DNA of 64,000 bases. Source: Streptomyces sp. SS1-1 (GTDB lineage: Bacteria > Actinomycetota > Actinomycetes > Streptomycetales > Streptomycetaceae). Below the pieces are notes generated by a model that saw only the letters and a list, made by a program, of their open reading frames with translations, searched no databases and was not told the origin of the DNA. Both the position numbers and the translations under genes were made by a program. Location: positions 7,480,501-7,544,500 of the forward strand of contig NZ_WBXN01000004.1 in NCBI RefSeq assembly GCF_008973465.1, in the 5' to 3' direction. Within the stretch, counting starts at the first letter, position 1; every line of letters starts with the position of its first letter. Below are positions 16,411-24,673 of the stretch, in pieces.

Positions 16411-16636
16411 CTACGCGTCCGCTCCGTAGACCTGGCTCTGGTCGTCGTCGGACTCGTCCCGGCGGGACGGCGCTGGCAGGTGGCCGCGGAACTGCATCCG
16501 CTCGCGCCGTACCAGCATGATCACGGTGTAGACCGCCGGGGCGCCAGGCCGCAGTACAGGACCGGCAGCCCAGCTCACCGAACGCCCTCCAGGCCAACGC
16601 AGTCGCGCACAGCGTGAGCGTGCCGACGGTGATCAC
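16411..16636 (-). pseudogene. Small membrane protein gene, apparently frameshifted
   Basis: From GTG 16636 one frame gives VITVGTLTLCATALAWRAFG, a clear transmembrane helix. From about 16560 another frame gives GAPAVYTVIMLVRRERMQF, a second hydrophobic stretch, then a polar tail RDESDDDQSQVYGADA ending at TAG 16411. Joining the two frames gives a plausible 75-residue two-helix protein, so one base has been gained or lost. The GTG follows 27 bases after the stop of the next remnant on this strand. Family not recognised. Confidence 0.4.
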
Positions 16637-16663
16637 CGGGTGCCGGACTGAACCGATCCCTGG

Positions 16664-17120
16664 TCAAAGTGCGTAGGGGCACACACTGACCTTGTCGTGC
16701 TCGATGAAGAGCTCGACCCACGTATCGGCGACGTCTTCGGGCAGCGGATCAACAAGGTCCAGTAGGACCTTCGTGCCCGCGAAGTCGAGGAGGGCGGCAC
16801 CGTCCTCGGTGAGGTTCAGCCGTCCCCGCACAACGACGCAGTGCCCGCCGGTTCGGAGCCCAGGGCCGGTGCCGACAGCCGGCCTGGCGTTGTACCCCCA
16901 GACGATGTCCTGGTCGATCGTCCACTCGACGCGGTATTCGCCGGGTGCCGCAGCCTGATCTCCGCACCATCGGACCGCGGCCCCTCCGAACGAGGTCTAA
17001 ACGTTCGCCAGCCAGGGGCGTCCAGGAAGCTTTGCGACTTTCACCAGTTCGATCAGCATCGTTCGATCAAGCTCCAAACGCTGTGCGAAGGGCCCCAGCA
17101 TCCAACTCACAGGAAGTGGC
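16664..17120 (-). pseudogene. Degraded minus-strand coding remnants
   Basis: Two protein-like stretches share one frame with a TAG between them at 16997. The first is VSWMLGPFAQRLELDRTML...RPWLANV. The second is about 110 codons containing YRVEWTIDQDIVWGYNA, GHCVVVRGRLNLTEDGAALL and DTWVELFIEHDKVSVCPYAL, ending TGA 16664. The second has no ATG or GTG before its conserved-looking part. Codon use is Streptomyces-like, but no family is recognised. Likely one or two decayed genes. Confidence 0.4.
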
Positions 17121-17121
17121 G

Positions 17122-17988
17122 TCAGCTGTTGAGGTCGAACACCGCCCACGCCGTGAACGGCTGGGCTTGGACGTAGATCCTGCTTCCCCGGCCGACGACC
17201 CGGCGGCGGCCGGGGAGGGATCCGTCGGGCAGAGTGAGCAGACCGAAGCCGGTCGGCTCGACGGTCGTTTCGGTCACCTCGCCGAGGGCGAGCCGGTCCG
17301 CCTCCTCGCCGTATCCGCCGTAGAAGGCGACCCGCTCGCCGTGGACGGCCACCGCCTTGGCTCCCCGGACACGGTTCGCCCACACCCTCACGGGCCGGTC
17401 GATGCGGTCCGGGCGTATCTCCACCAGCGGGAAGTCCGTGTACGGGCACGCCCAGGCGGTGGTGCCCGACACATTCAGGGCATAGCAGTCGAAGAGACCG
17501 GGGATGCTTGCCTCGTCCGACATCCAGTAGAGCTGGCCTGTGCGGCTCCAGCGGCGGATGCCGGACGGATTTTCGTCGAAGTGCCCGACCCAGATGTGGC
17601 CTGCATCGTCCACGAGAAGGTGCTCGATGGCGTCCCCGACGGAGAAGGAGGAGGTCTCGCGGCCGAGCGCGTCGAAGACCTGGACCTGGTCCGCGTCCTC
17701 GTACCGGCGGGCGCGGGATGCCCCGACGACGAACCCTCCGTCCGGCAGACGGTCCAGACGCGGCCAGCGGGCCCGCACGGCGTTGAGTTCGGTGAGTTCG
17801 ATGTCGCCGCCCGGATGGACGGAGGCGATCAGCGCGTCGAAGGGCGGGACATCGCCACCGCGCCGCGGTGCACGGTCGGCCAGCAGCCAGTGCGCGGTGC
17901 CGAAGACATCGACGGTACTGGTCAGGACGTGGCGGTGGTGGTGCGCGCGCGGGAGGTGAGCGTAGGGAACGAGGGCGGTCTTCTGCAC
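17122..17988 (-). CDS. Hypothetical beta-propeller-like protein
   Basis: 288 residues from GTG 17988, preceded by AGGAGA at good distance. No signal peptide. Repeating strand-turn units with D/G-rich loops are seen: GGFVVGASRARRYEDADQVQVF, IEHLLVDDAGHIWVGHFDE, GIRRWSRTGQLYW, and AVAVHGERVAFYGGYG near 215. It reads like the Streptomyces 'hypothetical protein' propellers of about 290 residues. It lies 45 bases after the SMP-30 remnant on the same strand, also a propeller family. Function unknown. Confidence 0.65.
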   Translation of the reverse strand: MQKTALVPYAHLPRAHHHRHVLTSTVDVFGTAHWLLADRAPRRGGDVPPFDALIASVHPGGDIELTELNAVRARWPRLDRLPDGGFVVGASRARRYEDADQVQVFDALGRETSSFSVGDAIEHLLVDDAGHIWVGHFDENPSGIRRWSRTGQLYWMSDEASIPGLFDCYALNVSGTTAWACPYTDFPLVEIRPDRIDRPVRVWANRVRGAKAVAVHGERVAFYGGYGEEADRLALGEVTETTVEPTGFGLLTLPDGSLPGRRRVVGRGSRIYVQAQPFTAWAVFDLNS

Positions 17989-18032
17989 GGGCGGGCTCTC
18001 CTGGGGCGGGCTGCTGATCAGTCGGTCGCAGG

Positions 18033-18711
18033 TCACCGGGATGCCGGGGCCCGCCAGGGCTGGTGTCCCGGGCCGGTCGGATGCGTGCCCGTCACGCCCA
18101 TGACCAGAGAGTAGAGGCTGGTCTGCGCGGTGATGAAGAGACGGTTGCGCTTGGCTCCGCCCCAGGAGATGTTGGCCACCGCCTCGGGGACGTTGAGCCG
18201 TCCGATCAGCGTGCCGTCGGGGTCGTAGCAGTGCACCCCGTCGTCCATCGCGGCTGCCCAGAGCCGTCCGCCGTCATCGAAGCGGAGGTTGTCGAAACGG
18301 GCGTTCTGGCGGGATCCGGCGTCGGCGAAGACCTTGCCGTCGGAAAGGGTGCCGTCGTCCCGTACGTCGAAGACCCGGATGCAGCCGGCCCGGGTGTCGG
18401 AGACGAAGAGCTGTCGCTCATCGGCCGAGAAGACCAGGCCGTTCGGCGCCGCGAAGCAGCCGGCGACCAGGCGTACTTCACCGCTGTCCGGGTCGATCCG
18501 GTAGACGTTGTTGGCGCCGATCTCGCTGTCGGCGCGATAGCCCTCGTAGTCACTGGTGATGCCGAAGTCCGGATCGGAGAACCAGACGGAGCCGTCCGAC
18601 TTGACCGCGGCGTCGTTCGGACTGTTCAGCCGCTTGCCCTGCCAGCGGTCAGCCAGCACGGTGACAGTGCCGTCGTGCTCGGTGCGCGTCAGTCGGCGGT
18701 TGCCCTGACGC
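18033..18711 (-). pseudogene. SMP-30/gluconolactonase-family gene lacking its N-terminal third
   Basis: The remaining part is well conserved: QGNRRLTRTEHDGTVTVLAD, NSPNDAAVKSDGSVWFSDPD, PNGLVFSADERQLFVSDT and DNLRFDDGGRLWAAAMDDG, ending at 18033. The metal-binding Asn and Asp of the family (PND, SDT) are kept. The first propeller blades, about 80-100 residues with the first metal ligand Glu, are missing. At 18711-18716 the sequence joins, out of frame, to the truncated gene at 19002. A GTG at 18659 could start a 208-residue product without activity. Family role: lactone or sugar-acid hydrolysis. Confidence 0.75.
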
Positions 18712-19002
18712 GACGGCCTGCACCACCTCGGCCGGCGTTCCCCCGGGGGCCTCGCACTCCAGCACGGTCGGCCACTCCAGGAAGTCGAAGGGGTGCGCGC
18801 GTCGGCCTGTGGCGTAGTCGTTGGGTCCGCCGGTCACGCGCACCGGTCCGATCACCAGCTCTGGGCCGTCGTCCGTGACGAGGTCGAGGGCGTGTCGGAG
18901 CCGGGCCATGATCCGTGACGCGGCTTCCGCGTCCACGTAGATCGAAGCGTTGCTGTAAGCGGAATCCGGGTTGACGGGCGAAGGCCCGAGCTCATTTGTC
19001 AC
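18649..19002 (-). CDS. Hypothetical protein, C-terminally truncated by the deletion junction
   Basis: 117 residues from GTG 19002 behind AAGGAG. The natural-looking part is residues 1 to about 97: NASIYVDAEAASRIMARLRH, DGPELVIGPVRVTGGPNDYA and HPFDFLEWPTVLECE. The last residues (GQPPTDAHRARRHCHRAG) are out-of-frame SMP-30 sequence, so the original C-terminus is lost. Family not recognised. Its start overlaps the stop of the 55-codon gene upstream by 11 bases, so the two were translated together. Confidence 0.5.
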   Translation of the reverse strand: MTNELGPSPVNPDSAYSNASIYVDAEAASRIMARLRHALDLVTDDGPELVIGPVRVTGGPNDYATGRRAHPFDFLEWPTVLECEAPGGTPAEVVQAVASGQPPTDAHRARRHCHRAG

Positions 19003-19159
19003 GCGTGCTCCTTGCCGATTTCGGCGAGTGGAGGGGAAGGAGACGCCACGGATCGGCACCGTAGGTCACGGCCCGGCCATCGATGCCCTTGCCCGCCAGG
19101 CCGACGGCATGGTGATCGACGAACGCGTACGGCAGCGGCACGGGTATGGGGTGAGTCAT
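18992..19159 (-). CDS. Small hypothetical protein (55 residues) overlapping the next start
   Basis: From ATG 19159: MTHPIPVPLPYAFVDHHAVG, then GIDGRAVTYGADPWRLLPLH, ending TGA 18992. Codon use is typical (third positions nearly all G/C). The stop overlaps the GTG start of the following gene by 11 bases, which is common for coupled Streptomyces genes and hard to get by chance. No family is recognised and the ribosome site is weak, so it could also be the 3' end of a decayed longer gene. Confidence 0.45.
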   Translation of the reverse strand: MTHPIPVPLPYAFVDHHAVGLAGKGIDGRAVTYGADPWRLLPLHSPKSARSTRDK

Positions 19160-20038
19160 CGCGCCATGCTGCCAGGCCCGCCTCGCGCCGCTTCGCCGCC
19201 TACGTGATCGAGGCGTTCCGCGCCGTGCCGGAGACCGAAGCCCCTACGCCGCTGCCGCCGGCACCACGCCCGCAGCTCACGGATTCCACCAGCACGCCGT
19301 AAGTTCCGTCACCTGCAGGTCCGTCGCCCCCCCCCGGGGCAAGACAGCCTCTGTGGACCGCAGCGGCCGTGCAGGACACTCCGACGGCCCGGTCTCCGCG
19401 GGCGTGGTGCGGGAGTTGTCGGGCACCGGCCTGGCGGCCCCGCCTGCTGCGCAAGTCCTTGGCCGCCACGGCTTCCTCGAGGGCGACCGCCACGGCCATG
19501 ATGCCGCGCCCTCAGCCTCACCGACCTGCCTGACCTCGACCACAGACACACCATCTGTTCACGCCGTTGACAGCCCGTCACATATCACCTAACTTCTCGT
19601 CATCTTTTTCGAACAGGTGCCGAAATATCGAACATCTGAGAGGCGAGTGTCCTGTGTCTTTGGGAACTTGCGCCACGTGCGTCGAGGTACGCACGGGTGT
19701 CGGCTCACTGGATCCGGAAAGTCCCGGATCTTGAGGCTCAGCGACGGAGTGGTCGACGATGCGCAGGGCCGCCTCGAGATGCCTCGGGAGCGAGCCGAGT
19801 AGAGACCGAGTCCATCTGACCCCGATCGGTCAACGAGATTCGCCGCTTATGCCGTTCATCACGGCCTACTTGCTCTCGGGGGCTCCAGCAATGCATCTGC
19901 ACGGCCCCGTCCCTCGTGACCTGGTTCGGAACACCATTCGATGGGCTTTTACCGCCCGCTCCACCCCTCCTCGCCGCTCCACATGCGTCTCCCGTGCCCT
20001 CATCTCCTCAACGACGAGAAGAACAAGGAACGATCACC
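19160..20038. other. Long non-coding or degenerate stretch before the sugar-binding lipoprotein
   Basis: No intact gene. On the minus strand at 19420-19555 two frames carry protein-like pieces (VSVVEVRQVGEAEG and IMAVAVALEEAVAAKDLRS) that would join after a one-base change, possibly a decayed gene. A C-run lies at 19328-19337. The part from 19590 to 20038 is A/T-richer and holds the leader of the gene at 20039, including two TCGAACA copies near 19606 and 19629. Confidence 0.5.
19567..19595 (+). promoter_or_regulatory. Sigma-70-like promoter motif, repeated at 54394
   Basis: TTGACA (19567-19572), 17 bases, then TAACTT (19590-19595) matches the housekeeping promoter layout. The 27 bases 19557-19583 recur at 54384-54410 with three mismatches, so this is a conserved element. 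It lies about 440 bases before the next plus-strand gene, so what it drives is unclear. Confidence 0.45.
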
Positions 20039-21121
20039 ATGCTCAATCGAAGAGCCGTCCTCGCCGGAACCATGTCCCTCGCCTTTCTGTCCGCGTGCAG
20101 CCAGAACGGTGAGGACGGCTCGGCGGGCGCTTCCGAGGCCGGTGCCGTCGGCATCGCCATGCCGACGCGGGCCTCCGACCGGTGGCTCACCGACGGCAAG
20201 AGTGTCGTCGAGAGCCTCAAGTCCCGGGGTTACAAGACCAAGCTGGTCTACGGCGACGACGACCCGAAGGCCCAGGTCGCACAGATCAAGGAACTGATCG
20301 AACAGGGCGTCGACGCTCTGATCATCGCGGCGATCGACAACAGGTCGCTGGACGCCGTGCTGCAGCGGGCCGCCGACGCGGACATCGCGGTGATCTCCTA
20401 CGACCGGCTCATCCTCGGCACCCGGAACGTCGACTACTACGTCTCCTTCGACAACGAGATGGTCGGCAGGGTGCAGGCCCACTACATCATCGAGAAGCTC
20501 GGTCTGGAAGACGGCAAGGGCCCGTTCAACATCGAGCTGTTCGCCGGCTCTCATGACGACAACAACACCAAGTATTTCTTCGACGGTTCGATGGCGCTTC
20601 TACAACCGTTCCTGGACAACGGAAAGTTGGTCGTCCCGTCCGGTCAGACCGAACTCGACCAGATCACCACCCTGCGCTGGGACGGGCGCACCGCGCAACG
20701 GAGAATGAGCGGCATCCTCGCCAAGTCGTACGGCGACAGAAAGGTCGACGCGGTCCTGTCGCCGTACGACGGCATTTCCAGGGGCGTCCTGTCCGCACTG
20801 AAGTCGGCCGGTTACGGCTCCGGCGGCAGACCGCTTCCGGTGATCACGGGTCAGGACGCCGAACTGGATTCGGTGAAGTCCATCATCGCGGGCCAGCAGT
20901 CACAGACCGTCTACAAGGACGTCCGCCAACTCGCGCAGGCCGCGGCGACCATGGTCGATGACATCCTCCACGACAGGGAGCCGGAGGTGGACAACGGCAC
21001 TGACTACGACAACGGTGTCAAGGCGGTCCCGGCCGTCCTGCTGCAGCCCACGAGCGTCGACAAGACCAACTACGACGTCCTGGTCAAGTCCGAATACTTC
21101 ACAGAGGCCCAGCTCAAGTAG
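20039..21121 (+). CDS. ChvE-like sugar ABC transporter substrate-binding lipoprotein (orphan)
   Basis: 360 residues. A lipoprotein signal with lipobox LSAC (acylated C20) is followed by an acidic linker. The mature part follows the periplasmic-binding/LacI fold of multiple-monosaccharide binding proteins: VGIAMPTRASDRWLTDGKSV at the start, VDALIIAAIDNRSLDAVL, ISYDRLILGTRNVDYYVSFD and GSHDDNNTKYFFDGSM. It should capture monosaccharides such as glucose, galactose, xylose or arabinose for import. No ATPase or permease gene (gguA/gguB type) follows, which is unusual because the three normally form an operon. ATG 20039 is chosen because it starts the signal peptide (LNRRAVLAG). Confidence 0.88.
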   Translation: MLNRRAVLAGTMSLAFLSACSQNGEDGSAGASEAGAVGIAMPTRASDRWLTDGKSVVESLKSRGYKTKLVYGDDDPKAQVAQIKELIEQGVDALIIAAIDNRSLDAVLQRAADADIAVISYDRLILGTRNVDYYVSFDNEMVGRVQAHYIIEKLGLEDGKGPFNIELFAGSHDDNNTKYFFDGSMALLQPFLDNGKLVVPSGQTELDQITTLRWDGRTAQRRMSGILAKSYGDRKVDAVLSPYDGISRGVLSALKSAGYGSGGRPLPVITGQDAELDSVKSIIAGQQSQTVYKDVRQLAQAAATMVDDILHDREPEVDNGTDYDNGVKAVPAVLLQPTSVDKTNYDVLVKSEYFTEAQLK

Positions 21122-21126
21122 CGGCA

Positions 21127-21145
21127 GTGCGTCCGTGTGACGCAC
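21127..21145 (+). terminator. Short stem-loop after the sugar-binding gene
   Basis: GTGCGTC-CGTGT-GACGCAC, 7-bp perfect stem with a 5-base loop starting 6 bases after the stop codon. Weak but well-placed terminator. Confidence 0.55.
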
Positions 21146-21841
21146 CGGCACGAACGCACGGGGGCATATCGAACACCGGATGCGCTGATCCCTGCAGGCA
21201 CCTCAAGTGGTCATTGGCGCAGTGGAGTTGGTCTGCGGGTCTTGACGGCTGCCCGGTCTGCGCCGCCTGCGTTCGTGCGCGCGGGCACCCGCTGCTCGCC
21301 TCGTCGCCCGGAGTGACCCGCTTTCCTCCCGGGCTCGGCCGGACCCGGAGCTGCGCGCGCAGCCGTCGGCCTTGTCGCGGCGGCGTGGCCGGGGGCCGGT
21401 CGGGCCTGGACGCCGTTGTCTCCGGGCGGCTGCACCTCCTGCTCGTCTGCATGGCGCGTGCTCGGTTCGAGGAGCATTCCGACGGCGGCCGGCCGCGCGC
21501 CCTGCGCGTCGGCGAGGTCGCGGCCGTACTGGAGGCACTGCACTCCGAGCCCGCCGCCCACTGCTCGCCGCCCTGGTGGGCCTGTCGTGCTTTCTCCCGG
21601 GCGCGGGGGGTGGGGCCGGCCGTTCAGGCCTGAACAACGGAACAGCGAACACGCCGGAACAGCGAACACGCCGGAACAGCGAACATGCCGGAACAGCCGA
21701 ACCGCAGAACACGGGCGCCTCCGAGCACAGACGCCCCCTGAACACAGGTGACCCCTGAACCGGGCGCGCCGGTGAACATGCTGCTGTGCCGGGTATCCGG
21801 GCCCCACCTGGGTCTCCCTGGGTCTCCTCGGCCTTCATGCT
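21146..21841. other. Region without an intact gene, containing a 17-bp tandem repeat
   Basis: About 700 bases between the lipoprotein gene and the IclR gene. Plus-strand reading at 21410-21560 shows a protein-like stretch (RLHLLLVCMARARFEEHSDG, VGEVAAVLEALHSEPAA) with no start and no recognisable family. Otherwise low-information G/C-rich sequence and the repeat at 21638-21703. Confidence 0.45.
21638..21703. repeat. 17-bp tandem repeat (CGGAACAGCGAACACGC)
   Basis: Copies at 21638 and 21655 are identical, the copy at 21672 differs at one base and the copy at 21689 is partial and diverged. Shorter GAACA-type echoes continue to about 21780. Confidence 0.9.
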
Positions 21842-22534
21842 CTACATGGTCACATCGCGCAGATCCGACCCGATCAGCGTGGCCACCCGTTCCAAGGGCC
21901 GCTTCAGGGACTCGAGTTCGTGGCTCGTCGGTCGGGCGAGGGACAGCACCGCGACGTCCGCGGTGTCCGTGCCCGACACGCTGAAAGGCAGGGCGATGCA
22001 GTTGCACTCCGCGCGCACCCGACCGTATTCGGCGGACAGCCGCCCCGTCTCAAGCGCGCGCCAGATGGCGGACTCCGGATGGCGTGCGGAGGAGTGTTGC
22101 TGTTCGGTCGAGACGTGCAACCCCACCTGCGTCCCGAAGGCGCGGCAGACGGTGACCAGTTCACCGTTTGTGAAGCGGTGCAGGAAAAGCGTGGCGCCGG
22201 TCGCCCGGGACAGGGCTTCGAGTCGTAGACGGGCGGTCGCCGCCAGCATGGAGGACAGGTCGAAGCCGGACAGCTCGAGGATGCCGGGACCGATCCGCCA
22301 TTTGCCGGCGTGCCGCTCGACTGCGCCCTCGACACTCAGCTGTTCGAGTAGTCGGTGGGCCGTGGTCTTAGGGATGCCCACCGTGGCGGCGAGACGTGTG
22401 ACGCCCACGGGACGACCCGGGGTCGCCGCGAGCACACGGAGCAGCGCGAACGCGTTCGCCACGACGCTTGGGGCGCCCGCCCCTTGAACGGACGACGCCG
22501 GCTGGGGGAGGGGCTCTTCACGTGGCACTGGCAT
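21842..22534 (-). CDS. IclR-family transcriptional regulator
   Basis: 230 residues from ATG 22534. The N-terminal winged helix is clear: NAFALLRVLAATPGRPVGVT, AATVGIPKTTAHRLLEQL, EGAVERHAGKWRIGPGILEL. The C-terminal GAF-like effector domain is shorter than usual but includes SRATGATLFLHRFTNGELVT and ALPFSVSGTDTADVAVLSL. Members control degradation operons or transport genes in response to small acids. Its neighbour on the same strand is the MFS gene, 304 bases upstream. Its target is not obvious. Confidence 0.88.
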   Translation of the reverse strand: MPVPREEPLPQPASSVQGAGAPSVVANAFALLRVLAATPGRPVGVTRLAATVGIPKTTAHRLLEQLSVEGAVERHAGKWRIGPGILELSGFDLSSMLAATARLRLEALSRATGATLFLHRFTNGELVTVCRAFGTQVGLHVSTEQQHSSARHPESAIWRALETGRLSAEYGRVRAECNCIALPFSVSGTDTADVAVLSLARPTSHELESLKRPLERVATLIGSDLRDVTM

Positions 22535-22838
22535 GGCGTATCTCTCGGTGAGCGGAGACGGATCGGCCCGCGCGGCCCTGGGTACTTGCTCTGCGGCCAC
22601 GGACCGAAGCGGGGCGAGGCGGGGCGAGGCGGGGCGAGGCGGGCCAGCACTGTAACTGTGGAGTTGGTCCGGGCATGCCGTGGATGCTCGGCGAGACCGT
22701 GCTCCCACCCGTCGACGTCGCGGGGCATTCCAAGGAGGGCGGCGGCCAGGTGTTCGCTGTGCGGCCGGGCGGGCCATGCCGTCTGTCCCCGGTAGCCGCT
22801 CAGGGGCAACGACCCGACGGCGCCGCGGACGCGGACGG
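22535..22838. other. Gap between IclR and MFS genes with a 10-bp tandem repeat
   Basis: Contains three perfect copies of GGGGCGAGGC at 22611-22640. The minus strand stays open across the gap (for example RGQTAWPARPHSEHLAAALL) but shows no start, ribosome site or family signature. No gene is called. Confidence 0.5.
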
Positions 22839-24092
22839 TCACGAGGCTCGTGCCTCCACGCCACCCGGCGTCGAAGACGCGGCCGCAAGCCGGGACCGGC
22901 GCCGCTCCGCCCTGTGCAAGGGCGCGAGCACCGTCAGACCGGCCGCCAGGGCGGCGAGGAAGAGGACGCCGAAGGCGATCGCCCCGGTCATCAGGCCCGA
23001 CATCAGGCCGTGGGCCGTCACGACGGCTCCCAGGGCGGGGGCGCCGACACCCTGGGCGATGTAGCCGACGAGGTAGCCCGCGGAGACCATGCCGGCCCGG
23101 TGGTGTGGCGCGGCGTACCGGTTGAACACCGTCAGACCGCCGGCGAAGTCGAAGGCATAGGCGGCGCCGGCGACCGCGGAGGCGAGAAAGAACAGCCCGA
23201 GCGAGTGCGTCGTGCCGGTGAGGACGTACAGCCACACCGCGGTGATCGAACCGGCGGCGCCGAGCGTGACGAGAAGCCACACGTGAAGGCGCCGGGCTCC
23301 GAGTGCGAAGAGCGTGATGCAGGCCGCGAAGACGGCCAGCAAGGCGCCCGTGACGAGGGAGTTGGTCGATCCGGCCAGCTGCTGCGCGATCTTCGCGCCG
23401 AGCGGCAGCACGATCGCCCCGAGCAGGAAGGACGAGGCGAACGCCAGCGCTCCGGCGAGGAAGATCAGCCTGCTGCCTCGAGGTATGGAGAGGGGGCGCA
23501 CCCGCCAGGGTCCGGCCGCCTCATCGCGGGTGTGGCGCGGCAGGCGCGTCACCATGACGGCGACGAGCGCGATGACACCGGCCAGGACGAAGAAGTGCAG
23601 GTGGACGGGGTGCGGTGCGTACTGGGTGAGGGCACCGCCCACCACCATGGCCAGGCCGATCCCCAGGGCCGAGACGGCGGTGCTGGCGGCCCCGGCACGC
23701 TTCTCCTGCCCGGGAGCGCTGAACTCGACCATGGCGACGCTGGCGGGGCTGATGGACAGTCCGACCCCCAGTCCCATCAGGGCACGGCCGACGAGCAGCC
23801 ACGAGACGTCGTCGGCCAGGGCGAAGAGCAGGACGCCCGCGAGTTCGGCGGCCAGGCCCCACAGGATGGAGGCCCGCCTTCCGATGTGGTCCGAGAGGTC
23901 TCCGAGGAGGACCAGCACAGGGATCAGGGTGATCGGGTAGGCGGCGAAGATCCGGGTGATGGTCGTCGTCGAGACCCCCCACTGGCTCTGGTAGAGCGGA
24001 TACGTCATGGTCGGGCACGCGCTCGTCCACAGGGCGAGAGCCACGACCGCGCCCGCGGTCCAGAAGCTGACGCGATTGCCTAGGGCTGACAC
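22839..24092 (-). CDS. MFS transporter (12-helix drug-efflux type)
   Basis: 417 residues from GTG 24092, which is chosen because GGAG stands 5 bases upstream and the first helix begins soon after. Twelve hydrophobic segments can be counted. The family motif between helices 2 and 3 is GDLSDHIGRRASILWG. ALMGLGVGLSISPASVAMVE in helix 4-5 resembles the motif-C region of exporters. Likely exports a hydrophobic compound. It diverges from the HxlR regulator at 24197 across a 104-base gap with inverted repeats, the usual efflux-pump/regulator arrangement. Confidence 0.88.
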   Translation of the reverse strand: MSALGNRVSFWTAGAVVALALWTSACPTMTYPLYQSQWGVSTTTITRIFAAYPITLIPVLVLLGDLSDHIGRRASILWGLAAELAGVLLFALADDVSWLLVGRALMGLGVGLSISPASVAMVEFSAPGQEKRAGAASTAVSALGIGLAMVVGGALTQYAPHPVHLHFFVLAGVIALVAVMVTRLPRHTRDEAAGPWRVRPLSIPRGSRLIFLAGALAFASSFLLGAIVLPLGAKIAQQLAGSTNSLVTGALLAVFAACITLFALGARRLHVWLLVTLGAAGSITAVWLYVLTGTTHSLGLFFLASAVAGAAYAFDFAGGLTVFNRYAAPHHRAGMVSAGYLVGYIAQGVGAPALGAVVTAHGLMSGLMTGAIAFGVLFLAALAAGLTVLAPLHRAERRRSRLAAASSTPGGVEARAS

Positions 24093-24131
24093 GGAGTCTC
24101 CAGTCGATCTGCGGGCAACGGCGCCGCCCGT

Positions 24132-24181
24132 CTGAGTTGTCTTATGCAAGTTAGGTCTCTGAGTATATTTCCGCAACTCAG
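24132..24181. promoter_or_regulatory. Inverted repeats between MFS and HxlR genes
   Basis: CTGAGTTG (24132-24139) and CAACTCAG (24174-24181) are exact inverted copies. A third half-site CTGAGT at 24159-24164 pairs with ACTCAG 24176-24181. The stretch is A/T-rich and lies just before the HxlR start, suiting an operator for that regulator. Confidence 0.6.
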
Positions 24182-24196
24182 GTGTAGACTCGTCGT

Positions 24197-24673
24197 ATGA
24201 CCAAGGCACTCGGCAAGGACTCGACCTGCTCGATCGCGCGGAGCCTCGAAGTCCTCGGCGACAGCTGGACGCTTCTGATCATCCGCGAGGCGGTCGTGGC
24301 CCACACGACCCGCTTCCAGGACTTCCGTGACGCGCTCGGAATCGCGCCCAACATCCTGACGAAGCGACTCGCCCTCCTGGTGGACCAGGGGCTGCTGGAG
24401 CGCCGGACCTATCGCGAACCCGGTGAACGCGCCCGGGACGAGTACGTGCTCACGGAGGCGGGGCGCAGCCTCTCCCTGATCATCGCCGCTCTGGCCGAGT
24501 GGGGGCGCACCCATCGCCCCCGGCCGGACGGCACCTCCCCCCGCTTCTCGCTGGACGAGTCGGGCACGCCGGCCGAGCTGGCGTTCGTCACCGCCGACGG
24601 GGAAGTGGTGCCGCCGCACGCCCTCACGGCGCGCCGCACCGAGGACGCTCGTCTGGGCGGCACCCCTGCCTGA
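24197..24673 (+). CDS. HxlR-family winged-helix regulator
   Basis: 158 residues. HxlR signature: CSIARSLEVLGDSWTLLIIR, RFQDFRDALGIAPNILTKRL and LVDQGLLERRTYREPGERAR, with a conserved Cys (C11) near the start that can act as a redox or electrophile sensor in this family. The C-terminal tail (residues 110-158) is longer than the minimal family and polar. Probably represses the divergent MFS exporter and itself. Confidence 0.88.
   Translation: MTKALGKDSTCSIARSLEVLGDSWTLLIIREAVVAHTTRFQDFRDALGIAPNILTKRLALLVDQGLLERRTYREPGERARDEYVLTEAGRSLSLIIAALAEWGRTHRPRPDGTSPRFSLDESGTPAELAFVTADGEVVPPHALTARRTEDARLGGTPA

Noticed and set aside
21410..21560. Protein-like plus-strand stretch as a transposase remnant
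   Set aside because: No DDE or helix-turn-helix pattern and no terminal inverted repeats could be seen.
22641..22838. Open minus-strand frame between the IclR and MFS genes as a gene
   Set aside because: No start, no ribosome site and no recognisable family; kept only as a note in the gap entry.
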